The notes under the pieces: generated by a model | Told to the model about the DNA's origin: nothing | What the model saw: the letters and a program-made list of their open reading frames with translations, nothing else | Database searches by the model: none | Part shown: positions 8,467 to 17,689 of the stretch, piece by piece | How positions within the stretch are numbered: the first letter of the stretch is position 1 | Layout: each line of letters opens with the position of its first letter | Made by a program: the position numbers and the translations under genes | Source of the DNA: Actinomadura craniellae | GTDB taxonomy: Bacteria > Actinomycetota > Actinomycetes > Streptosporangiales > Streptosporangiaceae | Assembly (NCBI RefSeq): GCF_003289645.1 | Contig: NZ_QLYX01000002.1 | Span: 310,001-374,000, forward strand | DNA length: 64,000 nt | Reading direction: 5' to 3'

Positions 8467-9591
8467 TCACAGCGTGCGGGCCAGCTGCCCGGCCACGGTC
8501 TCCAGGTGCTCGGCGGGGGCGCCCAGCAGCTCCGCACCGGTCCAGGCGCGCTTGAAGTACAGGTGGGCGTCGTGCTCCCAGGTGAAGCCGATGCCGCCGT
8601 GCAGTTGGATCGTCTCCCCCGCGACGGCCACGAACGCCTCCGAGCAGTAGGCCTTGGCCACCGCCGCGGCCACCGGCAGGTCCTCGCCGACCTCCGCGGG
8701 GGCGACGGCGGCGCGTGCCGCCGCACCCGCGGCGGACTTCGCCGACTCGACCCTGATCAGCATGTCGGCGACCTTCTGCTTGACCGCCTGGAAGCTCCCG
8801 ATCGGGCGGCCGAACTGGACGCGGGACGTCACGTGGTCGACGGTGAGCCGCAGGCAGCGCTCGGCCCCGCCGGCCTGCTCGCAGGCGAGCATCGCGCGGG
8901 CGACGTCCAGGGCCCGGGCCAGGGCGGCCCAGGCGTCGGCCGTCGCCAGCCGGTCGGCCGGGACGGCGTCGAAGTCCAGGTGCGCCTGCTTGCGGGTCTG
9001 GTCCAGGGTGACCAGCGGAACGGCCGCCAGGCCCGGGGCGTCCCGCCGCACCGCGAACAGCGCCAGGTCGCCGCCGGCCATGGCGGGGACGAGCACCAGA
9101 TCCGCGTGCGCGCCGTCGAGGACGAAGCCGGCGGATCCGGTCAGCCGCCAGCCGTCACCGTCGGTCGAGGCCGTCGCGATCGGCCGCTCGGCGGCCGAGC
9201 GGCCGGCCTGGTCGGTGACGGCCACGGTGGCCACCAGCGTCCCCGCGCACAGTTCCGGCAGGTAGCGCCCGGCCGCGGCGGTGTCGCCCGCGGCCAGCAG
9301 CAGCGGGATCGCCAGCCCGGCGGTGGCCAGCAGCGGCGCGGCCAGCAGGCCGCTCCCGGCCTCCTCGAAGACCGCGCCGAGCTCCACCTCGGTGAACCCG
9401 GCGCCGCCGTGGGACTCGGGGACCGCCAGGCCGGCCAGTCCCAGCTCGCCGCAGAGCCGCCGCCAGACCTCGGGCGACCAGCCGCGTTCGGTCTCCATCA
9501 GCCGGCGCACCTCGGCGGGCGGCGACAGGTCGGCGAACGCGGCGCGCACACCGTCGCGCAGCAGGCGCAGGTCCTCGGGGCCGGCGCTCAC
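8467..9591 (-). CDS. Acyl-CoA dehydrogenase, small-subunit type
   Basis: A 374-residue FAD-dependent acyl-CoA dehydrogenase. The N-terminal helical part (RLMETERGWSPEVWRRLCGELGLAGLAVPESHGG), the middle domain and the helices RVQFGRPIGSFQAVKQKVADMLI and IQLHGGIGFTWEHDAHLYFKRAW are clear. The C-terminal end lacks the IEGTSE-type segment of stand-alone dehydrogenases and matches the type that forms heterotetramers with a longer partner. The protein at 11679 is a candidate partner. GTG 9591 overlaps the upstream stop (GTGA), coupling it to the hydratase gene. Confidence 0.87.
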   Translation of the reverse strand: MSAGPEDLRLLRDGVRAAFADLSPPAEVRRLMETERGWSPEVWRRLCGELGLAGLAVPESHGGAGFTEVELGAVFEEAGSGLLAAPLLATAGLAIPLLLAAGDTAAAGRYLPELCAGTLVATVAVTDQAGRSAAERPIATASTDGDGWRLTGSAGFVLDGAHADLVLVPAMAGGDLALFAVRRDAPGLAAVPLVTLDQTRKQAHLDFDAVPADRLATADAWAALARALDVARAMLACEQAGGAERCLRLTVDHVTSRVQFGRPIGSFQAVKQKVADMLIRVESAKSAAGAAARAAVAPAEVGEDLPVAAAVAKAYCSEAFVAVAGETIQLHGGIGFTWEHDAHLYFKRAWTGAELLGAPAEHLETVAGQLARTL

Positions 9592-10850
9592 GAGCGGCCC
9601 TCGGCGAACCGGCCGATCATCGCGTCGAAGGCGGCCTCCAGCGTGCCGTCCCCGCCGGGTGGGTCCGGCAGCCGCACCGGGCCGTGCTCGCGGCTGGGCA
9701 GCAGGATGGTCGCGGTGGCCGGCGAGGTGACTTCGTCGCGCTGGCTGCGGGTGCGCAGGGCGAGGTCCACCGCGGGCCGGCCGCCCTCGGCGAGGTACTT
9801 GCGGGTGACCTCGCCCGCCACCCACTGCGCGTCGCCGACGTAGTTGAACTTGCGGAACTCCACCCGCAGCCGCCAGAGCCAGGCGTCGTCGCCCATCCAG
9901 TCGGTGCAGGCGTGGATCAGCCAGGTCTCACGCATCCGGCCGTAGTCGAAGGTGGTGGGGTTTCCGGACCTGCGGGCGAAGGCGGGGTCCCAGTGCACCC
10001 GCTGCATCGCGTCCGGCACGCCGAGTTCGTCGCGGTGGTAGAAGCGCGGGACGCGCTGCCGGTTCTGGTAGGCCAGCCGCAGCGGCGCGACGTTGTACAT
10101 GCCCATGCCCATGCCGACGTGCCAGCAGACCATGTCGGTGACGGTCAGCGGCCCCTTGACCAGGGGGCCCACCGGGTCACCCGCGGACACGTCCTCCCAC
10201 CACCGGGGCTCGGCGCCCCGGGGCCGCTCGGCCGCGTAGGCGGCGTCCAGTTCGGCGATGGCGGCCTCGTCCCAGCTCTGCGGCTGTACCTCGGCGTACT
10301 TCTTGCGGGTCCGCGCCCGCTCCCGCTCGGTGCGGAACATCATCCGGTACTGCGCGCCGAGGAGGGTGCCCTCGGCTGTCCGGAACGCCTGGGCGGTCCA
10401 CTCCTGGACGCCGCGGCCGCCGAACTCGCTGGGCTTGTCGACCACGCCGACCAGGGCGGTCCGCCGGAACACCCGCTGGTCGGGGCGGAGCGGGGCCCAC
10501 CACTCCCGCTCGCTGGCCGCGTAGAAGGCGTGCACGCCGCGCAGCGGGTCGCCGCGCAGCCCGCGCGCGGCGGCCAGTTCGGCCTCGTCGAGGCGGTCCT
10601 CCCCGATCAGGCTGTCGCCGCCGACCAGCGGGGGCGGGGCGATGGGGCCCTTCCACCGGGAGGTCGCGGCGTGCTCGGGGTCGCACCACAGCGGGTTGTC
10701 GTCGCCGTAGGAGAGGGCGACGTTGCGGAACGCGTCCTCGTTGGGGCGGCGATAGTGCGGCGGCGCCGGATAGGGCTGGGGGACGCCGATCCGTGTGCGC
10801 AGGGCGGCGACACCCGCATCGGTGATCTTTCCCGTGGTGGACTCGGCCAT
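9588..10850 (-). CDS. Double hot-dog MaoC/FAS1-like dehydratase
   Basis: A 420-residue protein with two hot-dog halves. Residues about 20-200 hold YRRPNEDAFRNVALSYGDDNPLWCDPEH and a segment GPIAPPPLVGG; residues about 220-400 hold GPLTVTDMVCWHVGMG, HWDPAFARRSGNPTTFDYGRMRETWLIHACTDWMGDDAWLWRL and the tail strands. This layout matches large MaoC-like hydratase/dehydratases of actinobacteria. It probably hydrates an enoyl-CoA made by the acyl-CoA dehydrogenase with which it overlaps. ATG 10850 is the likely start, with GTG 10853 an alternative; a weak GGAG lies upstream. It is the first gene of the minus-strand operon and diverges from the crotonase at 10969. Confidence 0.78.
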   Translation of the reverse strand: MAESTTGKITDAGVAALRTRIGVPQPYPAPPHYRRPNEDAFRNVALSYGDDNPLWCDPEHAATSRWKGPIAPPPLVGGDSLIGEDRLDEAELAAARGLRGDPLRGVHAFYAASEREWWAPLRPDQRVFRRTALVGVVDKPSEFGGRGVQEWTAQAFRTAEGTLLGAQYRMMFRTERERARTRKKYAEVQPQSWDEAAIAELDAAYAAERPRGAEPRWWEDVSAGDPVGPLVKGPLTVTDMVCWHVGMGMGMYNVAPLRLAYQNRQRVPRFYHRDELGVPDAMQRVHWDPAFARRSGNPTTFDYGRMRETWLIHACTDWMGDDAWLWRLRVEFRKFNYVGDAQWVAGEVTRKYLAEGGRPAVDLALRTRSQRDEVTSPATATILLPSREHGPVRLPDPPGGDGTLEAAFDAMIGRFAEGRS

Positions 10851-10910
10851 CACCCGTCCGCATCTGCTCCAGGGCGGCCGTGCGGCCGCCGCCCGATGAC
10901 GCCCCAACTA

Positions 10911-10937
10911 TTGCATCAATTATATGATAAAAAATCC
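10911..10937. promoter_or_regulatory. AT-rich divergent promoter/operator island
   Basis: The gap between divergent operons contains ATCAATTATATGAT (10915-10928), whose ends form an inverted repeat ATCA-N6-TGAT, followed by an A-rich run. It is far richer in AT than the flanks and probably holds promoters and an operator for both operons. Confidence 0.55.
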
Positions 10938-10968
10938 ATAGGGCAGGGACGCGTCCGGGGAGGCCCGC

Positions 10969-11682
10969 ATGAGCGACGGAACGCTGCTGGTGGAACGCCG
11001 CGGGCCCGCGGGCTGGCTGATCTTCAACCGGCCCGACCGGGGCAACGCGATGAACGCCGAGATGATGGCCGCGCTGCCCGCCGCCTGGGCCGAACTCGAC
11101 GCCGATCCGCAGGTGCGCGCGATCGTGGTGACCGGCGCCGGCCGGGCCTTCCAGACCGGGCTCGACATGACCCAGCTCAGCCGCGACCCCGTGGCCCTCA
11201 AAGAGATGTCGCGCCGGACCAGGCGGGCCGACCTGCGGCTGACCGGCTGGCACCTGGGCGTCACCACCCCCGTGGTGACCGCCGTGAACGGCGTGTGCGC
11301 CGGCGGCGGGCTGCACTTCCTGGTCGACTCCGACATCGCCATCGCCTCCACCGCGGCCTCGTTCACCGACCCGCACGTCAGCGTCGGCCAGGTCAGCGCC
11401 TTCGAGACGATCGCGCTGGCCCGGCGGGCCGCGTTCGCCCCGGTGGCGCGGCTGGCCCTGACCGGAGCGCACGAGCGGGTCTCCGCCGCCGACGCGCACC
11501 GGCTGGGCTGGGTCGGCGAGGTGACCGCGCCGGACGAACTGCACGGCCGCGCCCAGGAACTGGCCGAACGGATCGCCGAGGTCCACCCGATGGTCCTCGC
11601 CACCGCCAAGCGCGCGCTCTGGCGCGCCCTGGAGACCTCTCTCACCCGCGCCCGCCACGAGACCTCGGGAGCACGGCAGTGA
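10969..11682 (+). CDS. Crotonase-family protein with His at both catalytic Glu positions
   Basis: A 237-residue crotonase close to the one at 6096: both share GWLIFNRPDRGNAMN-like N-termini, VNGVCAGGGLHFLVDSD and ASFTDPHVSVGQVSAFE. Again His replaces both catalytic glutamates of the hydratase type. It is shorter at the C-terminus than the 6096 protein. A GGGGAGG ribosome site precedes ATG 10969. Its stop overlaps the next gene by 4 bp, so it is coupled to the acyl-CoA dehydrogenase. The two paralogs sit in operons that diverge from the same island, which suggests linked roles. Confidence 0.85.
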   Translation: MSDGTLLVERRGPAGWLIFNRPDRGNAMNAEMMAALPAAWAELDADPQVRAIVVTGAGRAFQTGLDMTQLSRDPVALKEMSRRTRRADLRLTGWHLGVTTPVVTAVNGVCAGGGLHFLVDSDIAIASTAASFTDPHVSVGQVSAFETIALARRAAFAPVARLALTGAHERVSAADAHRLGWVGEVTAPDELHGRAQELAERIAEVHPMVLATAKRALWRALETSLTRARHETSGARQ

Positions 11683-12950
11683 CCGACCTCTTCCTCGACT
11701 GCCGGACCGAGCGGGACGTCACCGCGGCCGTGCTCGGCTGGATCTCCACCGAACTGCCCGAGTCCTGGCGGAAGGCCGGCGAGGCGGGCGGCCCGAGCGC
11801 GGTCCGCCAGGTGCGGACCCCCGAGGAGTACCGGTCCTGGTACCCCGCGTTCGCCCGGACGGGGCTGGTGGTCCCGCAGTGGCCGGCCGCCTACGGGGGG
11901 CTGGGCTGGGACCGGAGCCTGGCCCGGGCCGCCGAGCGGGCGCTGGCCCCCTACCACCTGCCCCGGCTCAACCCGCTGGGCCTCAACCTGGCCGCCCCGG
12001 CCCTGTTCGCGCACGGCACCGAGGAACAGCGGCTGCGCTTCCTGCCCAGGATCGTCTCCGCCGAGGAGATCTGGTGCCAGCTGTTCAGCGAGCCCGGCGC
12101 GGGCAGCGACCTGGCCTCGCTGGCCACCCGGGCCGAGCGGGACGGCGAGGGGTGGCGGATCACCGGGCAGAAGGTCTGGACGACCTGGGCGCACCTGGCC
12201 GACTTCGGCGTGCTGCTGGCCCGCACCGACCCGGACGTGCCCAAGCGCAAGGGCATCACCTACTTCCTCATCGACATGCACCAGCCCGGCGTCGAGGTCC
12301 GCCCGCTCCGGCACATCGGCGGCGAGGTGGACTTCAACGAGGTCTTCCTGGACGGCGCGGTCGTCCCCGACACCTGGCGGGTCGGGGCGCCCGGCGAGGG
12401 CTGGCGGGTGGCCCGCGCGACGCTCAGCGGCGAGCGCCAGATGGTCTCGGGCGCCGGGTCCGGCGGCGTCGACCGGATCGGCGGCGCCGGGGCCCGGCGG
12501 CTGGTCCGGCTGGCCCGCGAGCGGAGCGAGCGGGGCCTCCCGCACGGCTGGGACGACCCGCGGGTCCGCGAGCAGGTGGTCCGGCTGTGGTGCGAGGAGC
12601 GCATCCGGGCGTGGACCAACGCGCGGGTCCGGGAGGGGCTGCGGGCCGGGCTGCCGCCGGGCCCGGAGAGCTCGATCGGCAAGGTGCACGGCTCGGAGCT
12701 CAACCAGCGGATCCAGGCCGCCGCGGCCCGGCTGCTCGGCCCGGAGGGCACCGCCTGGCCCGGCGATCCGGGCGGCTACGCCGAGTCGATGCCGGCCGAG
12801 GTCCGCGGGATGCTGCGCAGCCGGGCCAACACCATCGAGGGCGGCACCACCGAGGTCAACAAGAACATCATCGCCGAGCGGGTCCTGGGACTGCCCAAGG
12901 AACCCGACCCCTGGGAGGGACAGCCCTGGCGGGACGTCCCACGGGGCTGA
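11679..12950 (+). CDS. Acyl-CoA dehydrogenase, large-subunit type
   Basis: A 423-residue acyl-CoA dehydrogenase. Motifs include WPAAYGGLGWDRSLARA near residue 68, IWCQLFSEPGAGSDLASLATRAERDGEGWRITGQKVWTTWAH near 130-165 (FAD and substrate contacts), and SRANTIEGGTTEVNKNIIAERVLGLP near the C-terminus. The Glu in TIEGG lies in the region of the family's catalytic base. An insert between about 250 and 310 makes it longer than usual. Its GTG start overlaps the upstream stop (GTGA). It may work alone or with the short dehydrogenase at 8467. Confidence 0.87.
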   Translation: MTDLFLDCRTERDVTAAVLGWISTELPESWRKAGEAGGPSAVRQVRTPEEYRSWYPAFARTGLVVPQWPAAYGGLGWDRSLARAAERALAPYHLPRLNPLGLNLAAPALFAHGTEEQRLRFLPRIVSAEEIWCQLFSEPGAGSDLASLATRAERDGEGWRITGQKVWTTWAHLADFGVLLARTDPDVPKRKGITYFLIDMHQPGVEVRPLRHIGGEVDFNEVFLDGAVVPDTWRVGAPGEGWRVARATLSGERQMVSGAGSGGVDRIGGAGARRLVRLARERSERGLPHGWDDPRVREQVVRLWCEERIRAWTNARVREGLRAGLPPGPESSIGKVHGSELNQRIQAAAARLLGPEGTAWPGDPGGYAESMPAEVRGMLRSRANTIEGGTTEVNKNIIAERVLGLPKEPDPWEGQPWRDVPRG

Positions 12951-12971
12951 CACACCGCGAGGAGAGCACAC

Positions 12972-14126
12972 GTGGACGACTCCGACGTCGCAGAGATGGT
13001 CGCGGCGGTACGCCGGCTGGTGCGCGAGCGGGTGGTGCCGCTGGAGGCGCGGATCGACGAGACCGACGAGATGCCCGCCGAACTGGTCTCGGCCGCCGCC
13101 GAGATGGGCCTGTACGGGTTCGCGATCCCCGCCGAGTACGGCGGGCTGGGCCTGACCATGCACCAGGAGGCGCTGCTGGTCATGGAACTGGGCCACACCA
13201 CCCCCGCCTTCCGGTCGCTGTTCGGCACCAACAACGGCATCGCCGGGCACGTGCTGCTGGAGGGGGGCACCGAGGAGCAGCGGAAGGCGTACCTGCCGCG
13301 GCTGGCCTCGGGCGAGTGGACCGCCTCGTTCGCGCTGACCGAGGCGGAGGCCGGCTCCGATCCCGCCGGCCTGCGCACCGCGGCCCGCCGGGTGCCCGGC
13401 GGGCACGTGCTCGACGGGGCCAAGCGCTACATCACCAACGCCCCGATCGCCGACCTGTTCATGGTGTTCGCCCGGCATGGCGAGCAGGAGAAGGCGGCGC
13501 GTGACATCTCGGTGTTCCTGGTCCCCCGGGACGCCCCCGGGCTGTCGGTCGGCCCCCGCGACCGCAAGATGGGGCAGCACGGCGCGTGGACCGCCGAGGT
13601 CCTCCTGGACGGGGTGTTCGTGCCCGACGACGCGCTGGTCGGCGGTGCGGCGGGGCGCGGCGCCGGCTACCTGACCGCGCTGCGCTGCCTGGCCCACGGG
13701 CGGCTGCACATCGCCGCGCTGTGCGTGGGCATGGCGCAGCGGCTGCTGGCCGAGACCGTCGAGTACGCCCGGGAGCGCACCCAGTCGGGCCGGCCGATCG
13801 CGGAGTTCCAGCTCGTCCAGGGGCTGATCGCCGACTCGCAGACCGACGTGTACGCCGCCCGGGCGCTGGTGCTGTCGGCCGCGGCGGAGTTCGACGCGGG
13901 GACCGACACCCGGATGGGGCCCTCCTGCGCCAAGTACTTCGCCAGCGAGGCGGTCGGCCGGGTGGCCGACCGGGCCGTCCAGGTCTTCGGCGGTGCGGGG
14001 TACATGCGGGGGGTGGCGGTCGAGCGGTTCTACCGGGACGCGCGGCTGTTCCGGATCTACGAGGGCACCAGCCAGGTGCAGCAGGTCGTCATCGCCCGGC
14101 AGGCGCTCGCCCGGGGCCGCGACTGA
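12972..14126 (+). CDS. Acyl-CoA dehydrogenase (classical homotetramer type)
   Basis: A 384-residue enzyme with the full classical motif set: AIPAEYGGLGLTMHQEALLVMELG, ASFALTEAEAGSDPAGLRTAARRVPGG near residue 118, and FRIYEGTSQVQQVVIARQAL near 360, where the Glu is the usual catalytic base that removes the alpha proton. It should introduce a double bond into a short or branched acyl-CoA using FAD. A GAGGAGAG ribosome site precedes GTG 12972, 21 bp after the previous gene, so it is the third gene of the 10969-14126 operon. Confidence 0.9.
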   Translation: MDDSDVAEMVAAVRRLVRERVVPLEARIDETDEMPAELVSAAAEMGLYGFAIPAEYGGLGLTMHQEALLVMELGHTTPAFRSLFGTNNGIAGHVLLEGGTEEQRKAYLPRLASGEWTASFALTEAEAGSDPAGLRTAARRVPGGHVLDGAKRYITNAPIADLFMVFARHGEQEKAARDISVFLVPRDAPGLSVGPRDRKMGQHGAWTAEVLLDGVFVPDDALVGGAAGRGAGYLTALRCLAHGRLHIAALCVGMAQRLLAETVEYARERTQSGRPIAEFQLVQGLIADSQTDVYAARALVLSAAAEFDAGTDTRMGPSCAKYFASEAVGRVADRAVQVFGGAGYMRGVAVERFYRDARLFRIYEGTSQVQQVVIARQALARGRD

Positions 14127-14138
14127 GACTGGAGTCTC
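14125..14138. terminator. Short hairpin at the end of the 10969-14126 operon
   Basis: GAGACT-GG-AGTCTC overlaps the stop codon of the acyl-CoA dehydrogenase. The stem is only 6-7 bp, so termination is possible but weakly supported. Confidence 0.35.
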
Positions 14139-14156
14139 GACCGCACCCGACCCGTC

Positions 14157-14174
14157 TGATAATATATTTAATCA
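14157..14174. promoter_or_regulatory. AT-rich promoter/operator island before the aldehyde dehydrogenase operon
   Basis: TGATAATATATTTAATCA is an 18-bp imperfect palindrome (14 of 18 positions symmetric) with TGAT/ATCA ends, lying 58 bp before the aldehyde dehydrogenase start. It resembles the island at 20597-20616. Confidence 0.55.
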
Positions 14175-14231
14175 AATCTGCCATCCAGGCGTGGAGCCGT
14201 CCCGCTCCCGCACCCGTCCCCGGGAGGCCAG

Positions 14232-15698
14232 ATGTCGGCGGCACGCGCCGAGCACCTGCTGATCGACGGCCGGCTCGTCCCGGCCGAAGGCGGCGGCACG
14301 TTCGAGAACACCAACCCGGCCACCGAGGAGGTCATCGGCGTCACCGCCGACGGGACCCCGGGCGACATGGACGCCGCCATCCGCGCGGCCCGCCGGGCCT
14401 TCGACGGGACCGGCTGGTCCACCGACCCCGCGCTGCGGGTGGAGTGCCTGCGCGGGCTCCAGCGCGCGCTCGTCAAGAACGCCGAGGAGCTGCGCGCCGC
14501 CATGGTCGCGGAGCTGGGCACCCCGGTCGCGCTCACACACGGCGCCCAGCTTGACACCCCGGTGGAGAACATCGGCTGGGTCGCCGACCTCACCGAGAGC
14601 TACCGGTGGACCGAGGACCTCGGGCCGGCCAGGCCCTACGGCATCGCGTCACACCGCTCGACGGTGCGCGAGCCGGTGGGCGTGGTCGGCGCCATCACGC
14701 CGTGGAACTTCCCGATGCAGATCAACCTGGCCAAGCTCGTGCCCGCGCTGGCCGCCGGGTGCACCGTGGTCCTCAAACCCGCCCCCGACAGCCCGTGGAC
14801 CGCGACGCTGCTCGGCCGCATCGTCGCCGAGGAGACCGACCTGCCGCCCGGCGTGCTCAACATCGTGGCCTCCTCCCGGCACGAGCTCGGCCGGCAGCTC
14901 GCCGAGGACGACCGGGTCGACATGGTCTCCTTCACCGGCTCGACCGCGACCGGCCGGGCGGTGATGACGGCGGCCGCCGGCAACCTCAAGAAGGTCTTCC
15001 TGGAACTGGGCGGCAAGTCCGCGCTGGTCGCCCTGGACGACGCCGACCTGGGCCAGGTGGTCGGCAACGCCGCGTTCCAGATCACCACGCACGCCGGCCA
15101 GGGCTGCGCCATCCTCACCCGGCTGCTACTCCCCCGCGCCCGCTACGAGGAGGGCGTCGAGGCGCTGGTGGAGACGCTGCGCGGCTGGCCCTACGGGGAC
15201 CCGGCCGACCCGGGCACCCTGATGGGCCCGCTGATCAGCGAGCGGCAGCGCGAGCGGGTGCTGGGGTACATCGCCACCGGCGTGCGGGAGGGCGCCACCG
15301 CCGCGCTCGGCGGCGGCGTGCCCGGGCACCTGCCCCGGGGCTGGTTCGTGGAGCCGACCGTGCTGACCGGCGTCGACGAGAACGCCACCGTGGCGCAGGA
15401 GGAGATCTTCGGCCCGGTGATCTCGGTCCTCGCCTACGACGGGGGCGACGACGAGGCCGTCCGGATGGCCAACAACTCCCGGTACGGGCTGTCGGGGATG
15501 GTGGTCAGCGCCTCCGCCGAGCGGGCCCGCGCCGCCGCGCGCCGGATCCGCGCCGGCACGGTCTCCGTCAACGGCGGCATCTTCTACGGCGCCGACGTGC
15601 CGTTCGGCGGTTACCGGCAGAGCGGGATCGGCCGCGAGAGCGGGGTGGCGGGTTTCGAGGAGTACCTGGAGATCAAGTCCCTCGCCGAGGGGGTGTGA
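14232..15698 (+). CDS. NAD(P)-dependent aldehyde dehydrogenase
   Basis: A 488-residue aldehyde dehydrogenase. The Rossmann part has GVVGAITPWNFPMQINLAKLVPALAAGCTVVLKPAPDSP near residue 155; the catalytic Glu is in FLELGGKSALVAL near 258 and the catalytic Cys in HAGQGCAILTR near 292. The C-terminal VNGGIFYGADVPFGGYRQSGIGRESG is standard. It would oxidise an aldehyde from the P450 or alcohol dehydrogenase steps to an acid for CoA activation. GGGAGG precedes ATG 14232. It heads a five-gene run to 19743 and overlaps the SDR by 4 bp. Confidence 0.9.
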   Translation: MSAARAEHLLIDGRLVPAEGGGTFENTNPATEEVIGVTADGTPGDMDAAIRAARRAFDGTGWSTDPALRVECLRGLQRALVKNAEELRAAMVAELGTPVALTHGAQLDTPVENIGWVADLTESYRWTEDLGPARPYGIASHRSTVREPVGVVGAITPWNFPMQINLAKLVPALAAGCTVVLKPAPDSPWTATLLGRIVAEETDLPPGVLNIVASSRHELGRQLAEDDRVDMVSFTGSTATGRAVMTAAAGNLKKVFLELGGKSALVALDDADLGQVVGNAAFQITTHAGQGCAILTRLLLPRARYEEGVEALVETLRGWPYGDPADPGTLMGPLISERQRERVLGYIATGVREGATAALGGGVPGHLPRGWFVEPTVLTGVDENATVAQEEIFGPVISVLAYDGGDDEAVRMANNSRYGLSGMVVSASAERARAAARRIRAGTVSVNGGIFYGADVPFGGYRQSGIGRESGVAGFEEYLEIKSLAEGV

Positions 15699-16468
15699 CC
15701 GTGCGGCTCATCGGTCGCCGGATGCTCGTGGTGGGAGCCTCGGCGGGGATCGGGCGCGCGCTGGCCGTCCGCGCCGTCGAGGAGGGCGCCCACGTCCTGG
15801 CCGCCGCCCGCCGCGGGGCCGAACTGGAGAAGATCGAGGGCTGTGTCCCGGTGACCGCTGACGTCTGCGCCGAGGACGACTGCGCCAGGCTGGCCGAGAC
15901 CGCACGGGACGCGCTCGGCGAGATCGACGTCCTGGTCTCCTGCGTGGGCACCGCACCGCTGCGCATGATCGCCGACACCGACGCGGCCGACTGGCGGCGG
16001 GTCTTCGACGTCAACGTCGTCGGCTTCCACCAGGTGCTGCGCGCCTGCCGGCCGGTACTGGCCCCGAACGCCGTCGTCGCCGTGCTGTCCTCCGAGAGCG
16101 TCGACCAGCCGCGCAGCGGCCTGGGCGCCTACTCGGCCAGCAAGCTCGCCCTGGAGCGCACGCTGACGGCCTGGCGGGTGGAGCATCCGGGCCTGCGGTT
16201 CTGCCGGATCAGGGTGGGCGCCACGTTCCCCACCGGGTTCGGCGACGCGTTCGACGGCCCCACCCTGGAGCGGGTCCTGAAGGACTGGGCGGCCCGCGGG
16301 CTGGCCCAGGAGCACTTCATGACCCCCGAGGAGGTGGCCGCCGTGCTGACCGGCGTGTTCGCAACCGCCGCGGACCTGCCCGGCGTCTGCCTGGACGAGC
16401 TGACCGTGCGCTCCCCCTCGGCGGTGACCGAAGGCTTCGAGAGCGCCTTCGGCGATCACCGACCGTGA
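15695..16468 (+). CDS. Short-chain dehydrogenase/reductase
   Basis: A 257-residue SDR with the cofactor loop VVGASAGIG near residue 13, LVSCVGTAPL near 85, a catalytic Ser in VLSSESV and the catalytic YSASK near 148. It probably interconverts an alcohol and a ketone or aldehyde with NAD(P). GTG 15695 overlaps the upstream stop (GTGA); GTG 15701 is a second possible start. It sits between an aldehyde dehydrogenase and a P450, which fits stepwise oxidation of a hydroxyl group. Confidence 0.85.
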   Translation: MTVRLIGRRMLVVGASAGIGRALAVRAVEEGAHVLAAARRGAELEKIEGCVPVTADVCAEDDCARLAETARDALGEIDVLVSCVGTAPLRMIADTDAADWRRVFDVNVVGFHQVLRACRPVLAPNAVVAVLSSESVDQPRSGLGAYSASKLALERTLTAWRVEHPGLRFCRIRVGATFPTGFGDAFDGPTLERVLKDWAARGLAQEHFMTPEEVAAVLTGVFATAADLPGVCLDELTVRSPSAVTEGFESAFGDHRP

Positions 16469-16485
16469 CAGACGAGGAGAGAACC

Positions 16486-17670
16486 GTGATCGAGTACAAC
16501 CCGTTCTCCCGGGTGACGACGCACAACCCGTTCCCGGTCTACCGGCGGCTGCGCGACGACGCCCCCGTCTACCACAACGAGGAACTGGACTTCTGGGCCC
16601 TGTCACGGTACGAGGACGTGATCGCGGCGCATCTGGACACCGACGTCTACTCCAGCGCCCACGGGGTCACCATCGAGGGGGTCGACCAGGGGGCGCCGTT
16701 CCTCATCGTCAAGGACCCGCCCGACCACACCACGCACCGCAAGATCGTGGCCCGCATGTTCACCCCCCGCCGGATCAACCAGCTCGAACCGTTCATCCGC
16801 GCCACCGCCGCCGCGCTGCTGGACAAGGTCGCCGACCGGGACCGGTTCGACCTGGTGCAGGAGTTCTCCTTCCGGCTGCCGCTGGACGTCATCAGCGAGC
16901 TGATCGGCATCCCCGAGTCGCTGCGCGAGGAGATCCACCGGCTCAGCGACCGCATCGCGGTGCGCAACGAGGACATGTCCGTCCCCGAGGACACCTACGT
17001 CGCCAGCGCCGAACTGTGGTCGCTGCTGACCGAGCTGGTCCGGGAACGCCGCCGCTCCCCCGGCGACGACGTCATCACCATGCTGATGAACACCCGGGTG
17101 GAGGACGGGGACGGCGAGCGCTCCCTCGGCGACAGCGAGCTGGCGTCCCGGTTCCTGGAGCTGGCCTTCGCCGGGCACGAGACCGTCGCCAAGCTCATCC
17201 CCAACGGCGTCATCGCGCTCAGCTGGTACCCCGACCAGCGGCGCGAGCTGGTGGCCGACCCGTCGCTGATCCCGAACGCGGTCGAGGAGATGCTGCGCTG
17301 GGACCCGCCCTCGCACTACCAGGGCCGCTGGACGACCCGCGAGGTGGAGCTGCACGGCACCACGATCCCCGCCGACGTGCGGGTCATCCTGCTCACCGGC
17401 TCGGCCGTGCACGACGAGCGCAAGTACCCCGACCCCGAGACCTTCGACATCCACCGCGAGATCGACCGGCACGTCAGCTTCGGCTTCGGCCGGCACCTGT
17501 GCCTGGGCGCCTCCCTCGCCCGGCTGGAGACCCGCGTCGCCTTCGAGGAACTACTCCGGCGCTTCCCCGACTTCACCTTCGACGGCACCGGGGTCGAACG
17601 CCACTACTCCGGCAACGTCCGCGGGCTCGCCGCACTCCCGATGATCGTGGAGCGGCGCGCGGCCGCCTGA
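16486..17670 (+). CDS. Cytochrome P450
   Basis: A bacterial class I P450 of about 394 residues. The I-helix oxygen-binding segment is AFAGHETVAKLI, the K-helix ExxR is EEMLR before WDPPSHYQGRW, and the heme loop is FGFGRHLCLGASLARLE with the Cys thiolate near residue 342. I prefer GTG 16486 because GAGGAGAG lies just before it; GTG 16465, which overlaps the SDR stop as GTGA, is an alternative and would add seven residues. No ferredoxin or reductase lies beside it. It is followed by a second, distinct P450, so the two may act in sequence. Confidence 0.9.
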   Translation: MIEYNPFSRVTTHNPFPVYRRLRDDAPVYHNEELDFWALSRYEDVIAAHLDTDVYSSAHGVTIEGVDQGAPFLIVKDPPDHTTHRKIVARMFTPRRINQLEPFIRATAAALLDKVADRDRFDLVQEFSFRLPLDVISELIGIPESLREEIHRLSDRIAVRNEDMSVPEDTYVASAELWSLLTELVRERRRSPGDDVITMLMNTRVEDGDGERSLGDSELASRFLELAFAGHETVAKLIPNGVIALSWYPDQRRELVADPSLIPNAVEEMLRWDPPSHYQGRWTTREVELHGTTIPADVRVILLTGSAVHDERKYPDPETFDIHREIDRHVSFGFGRHLCLGASLARLETRVAFEELLRRFPDFTFDGTGVERHYSGNVRGLAALPMIVERRAAA

Positions 17671-17689
17671 ACCCGCAGGAGACACCGCG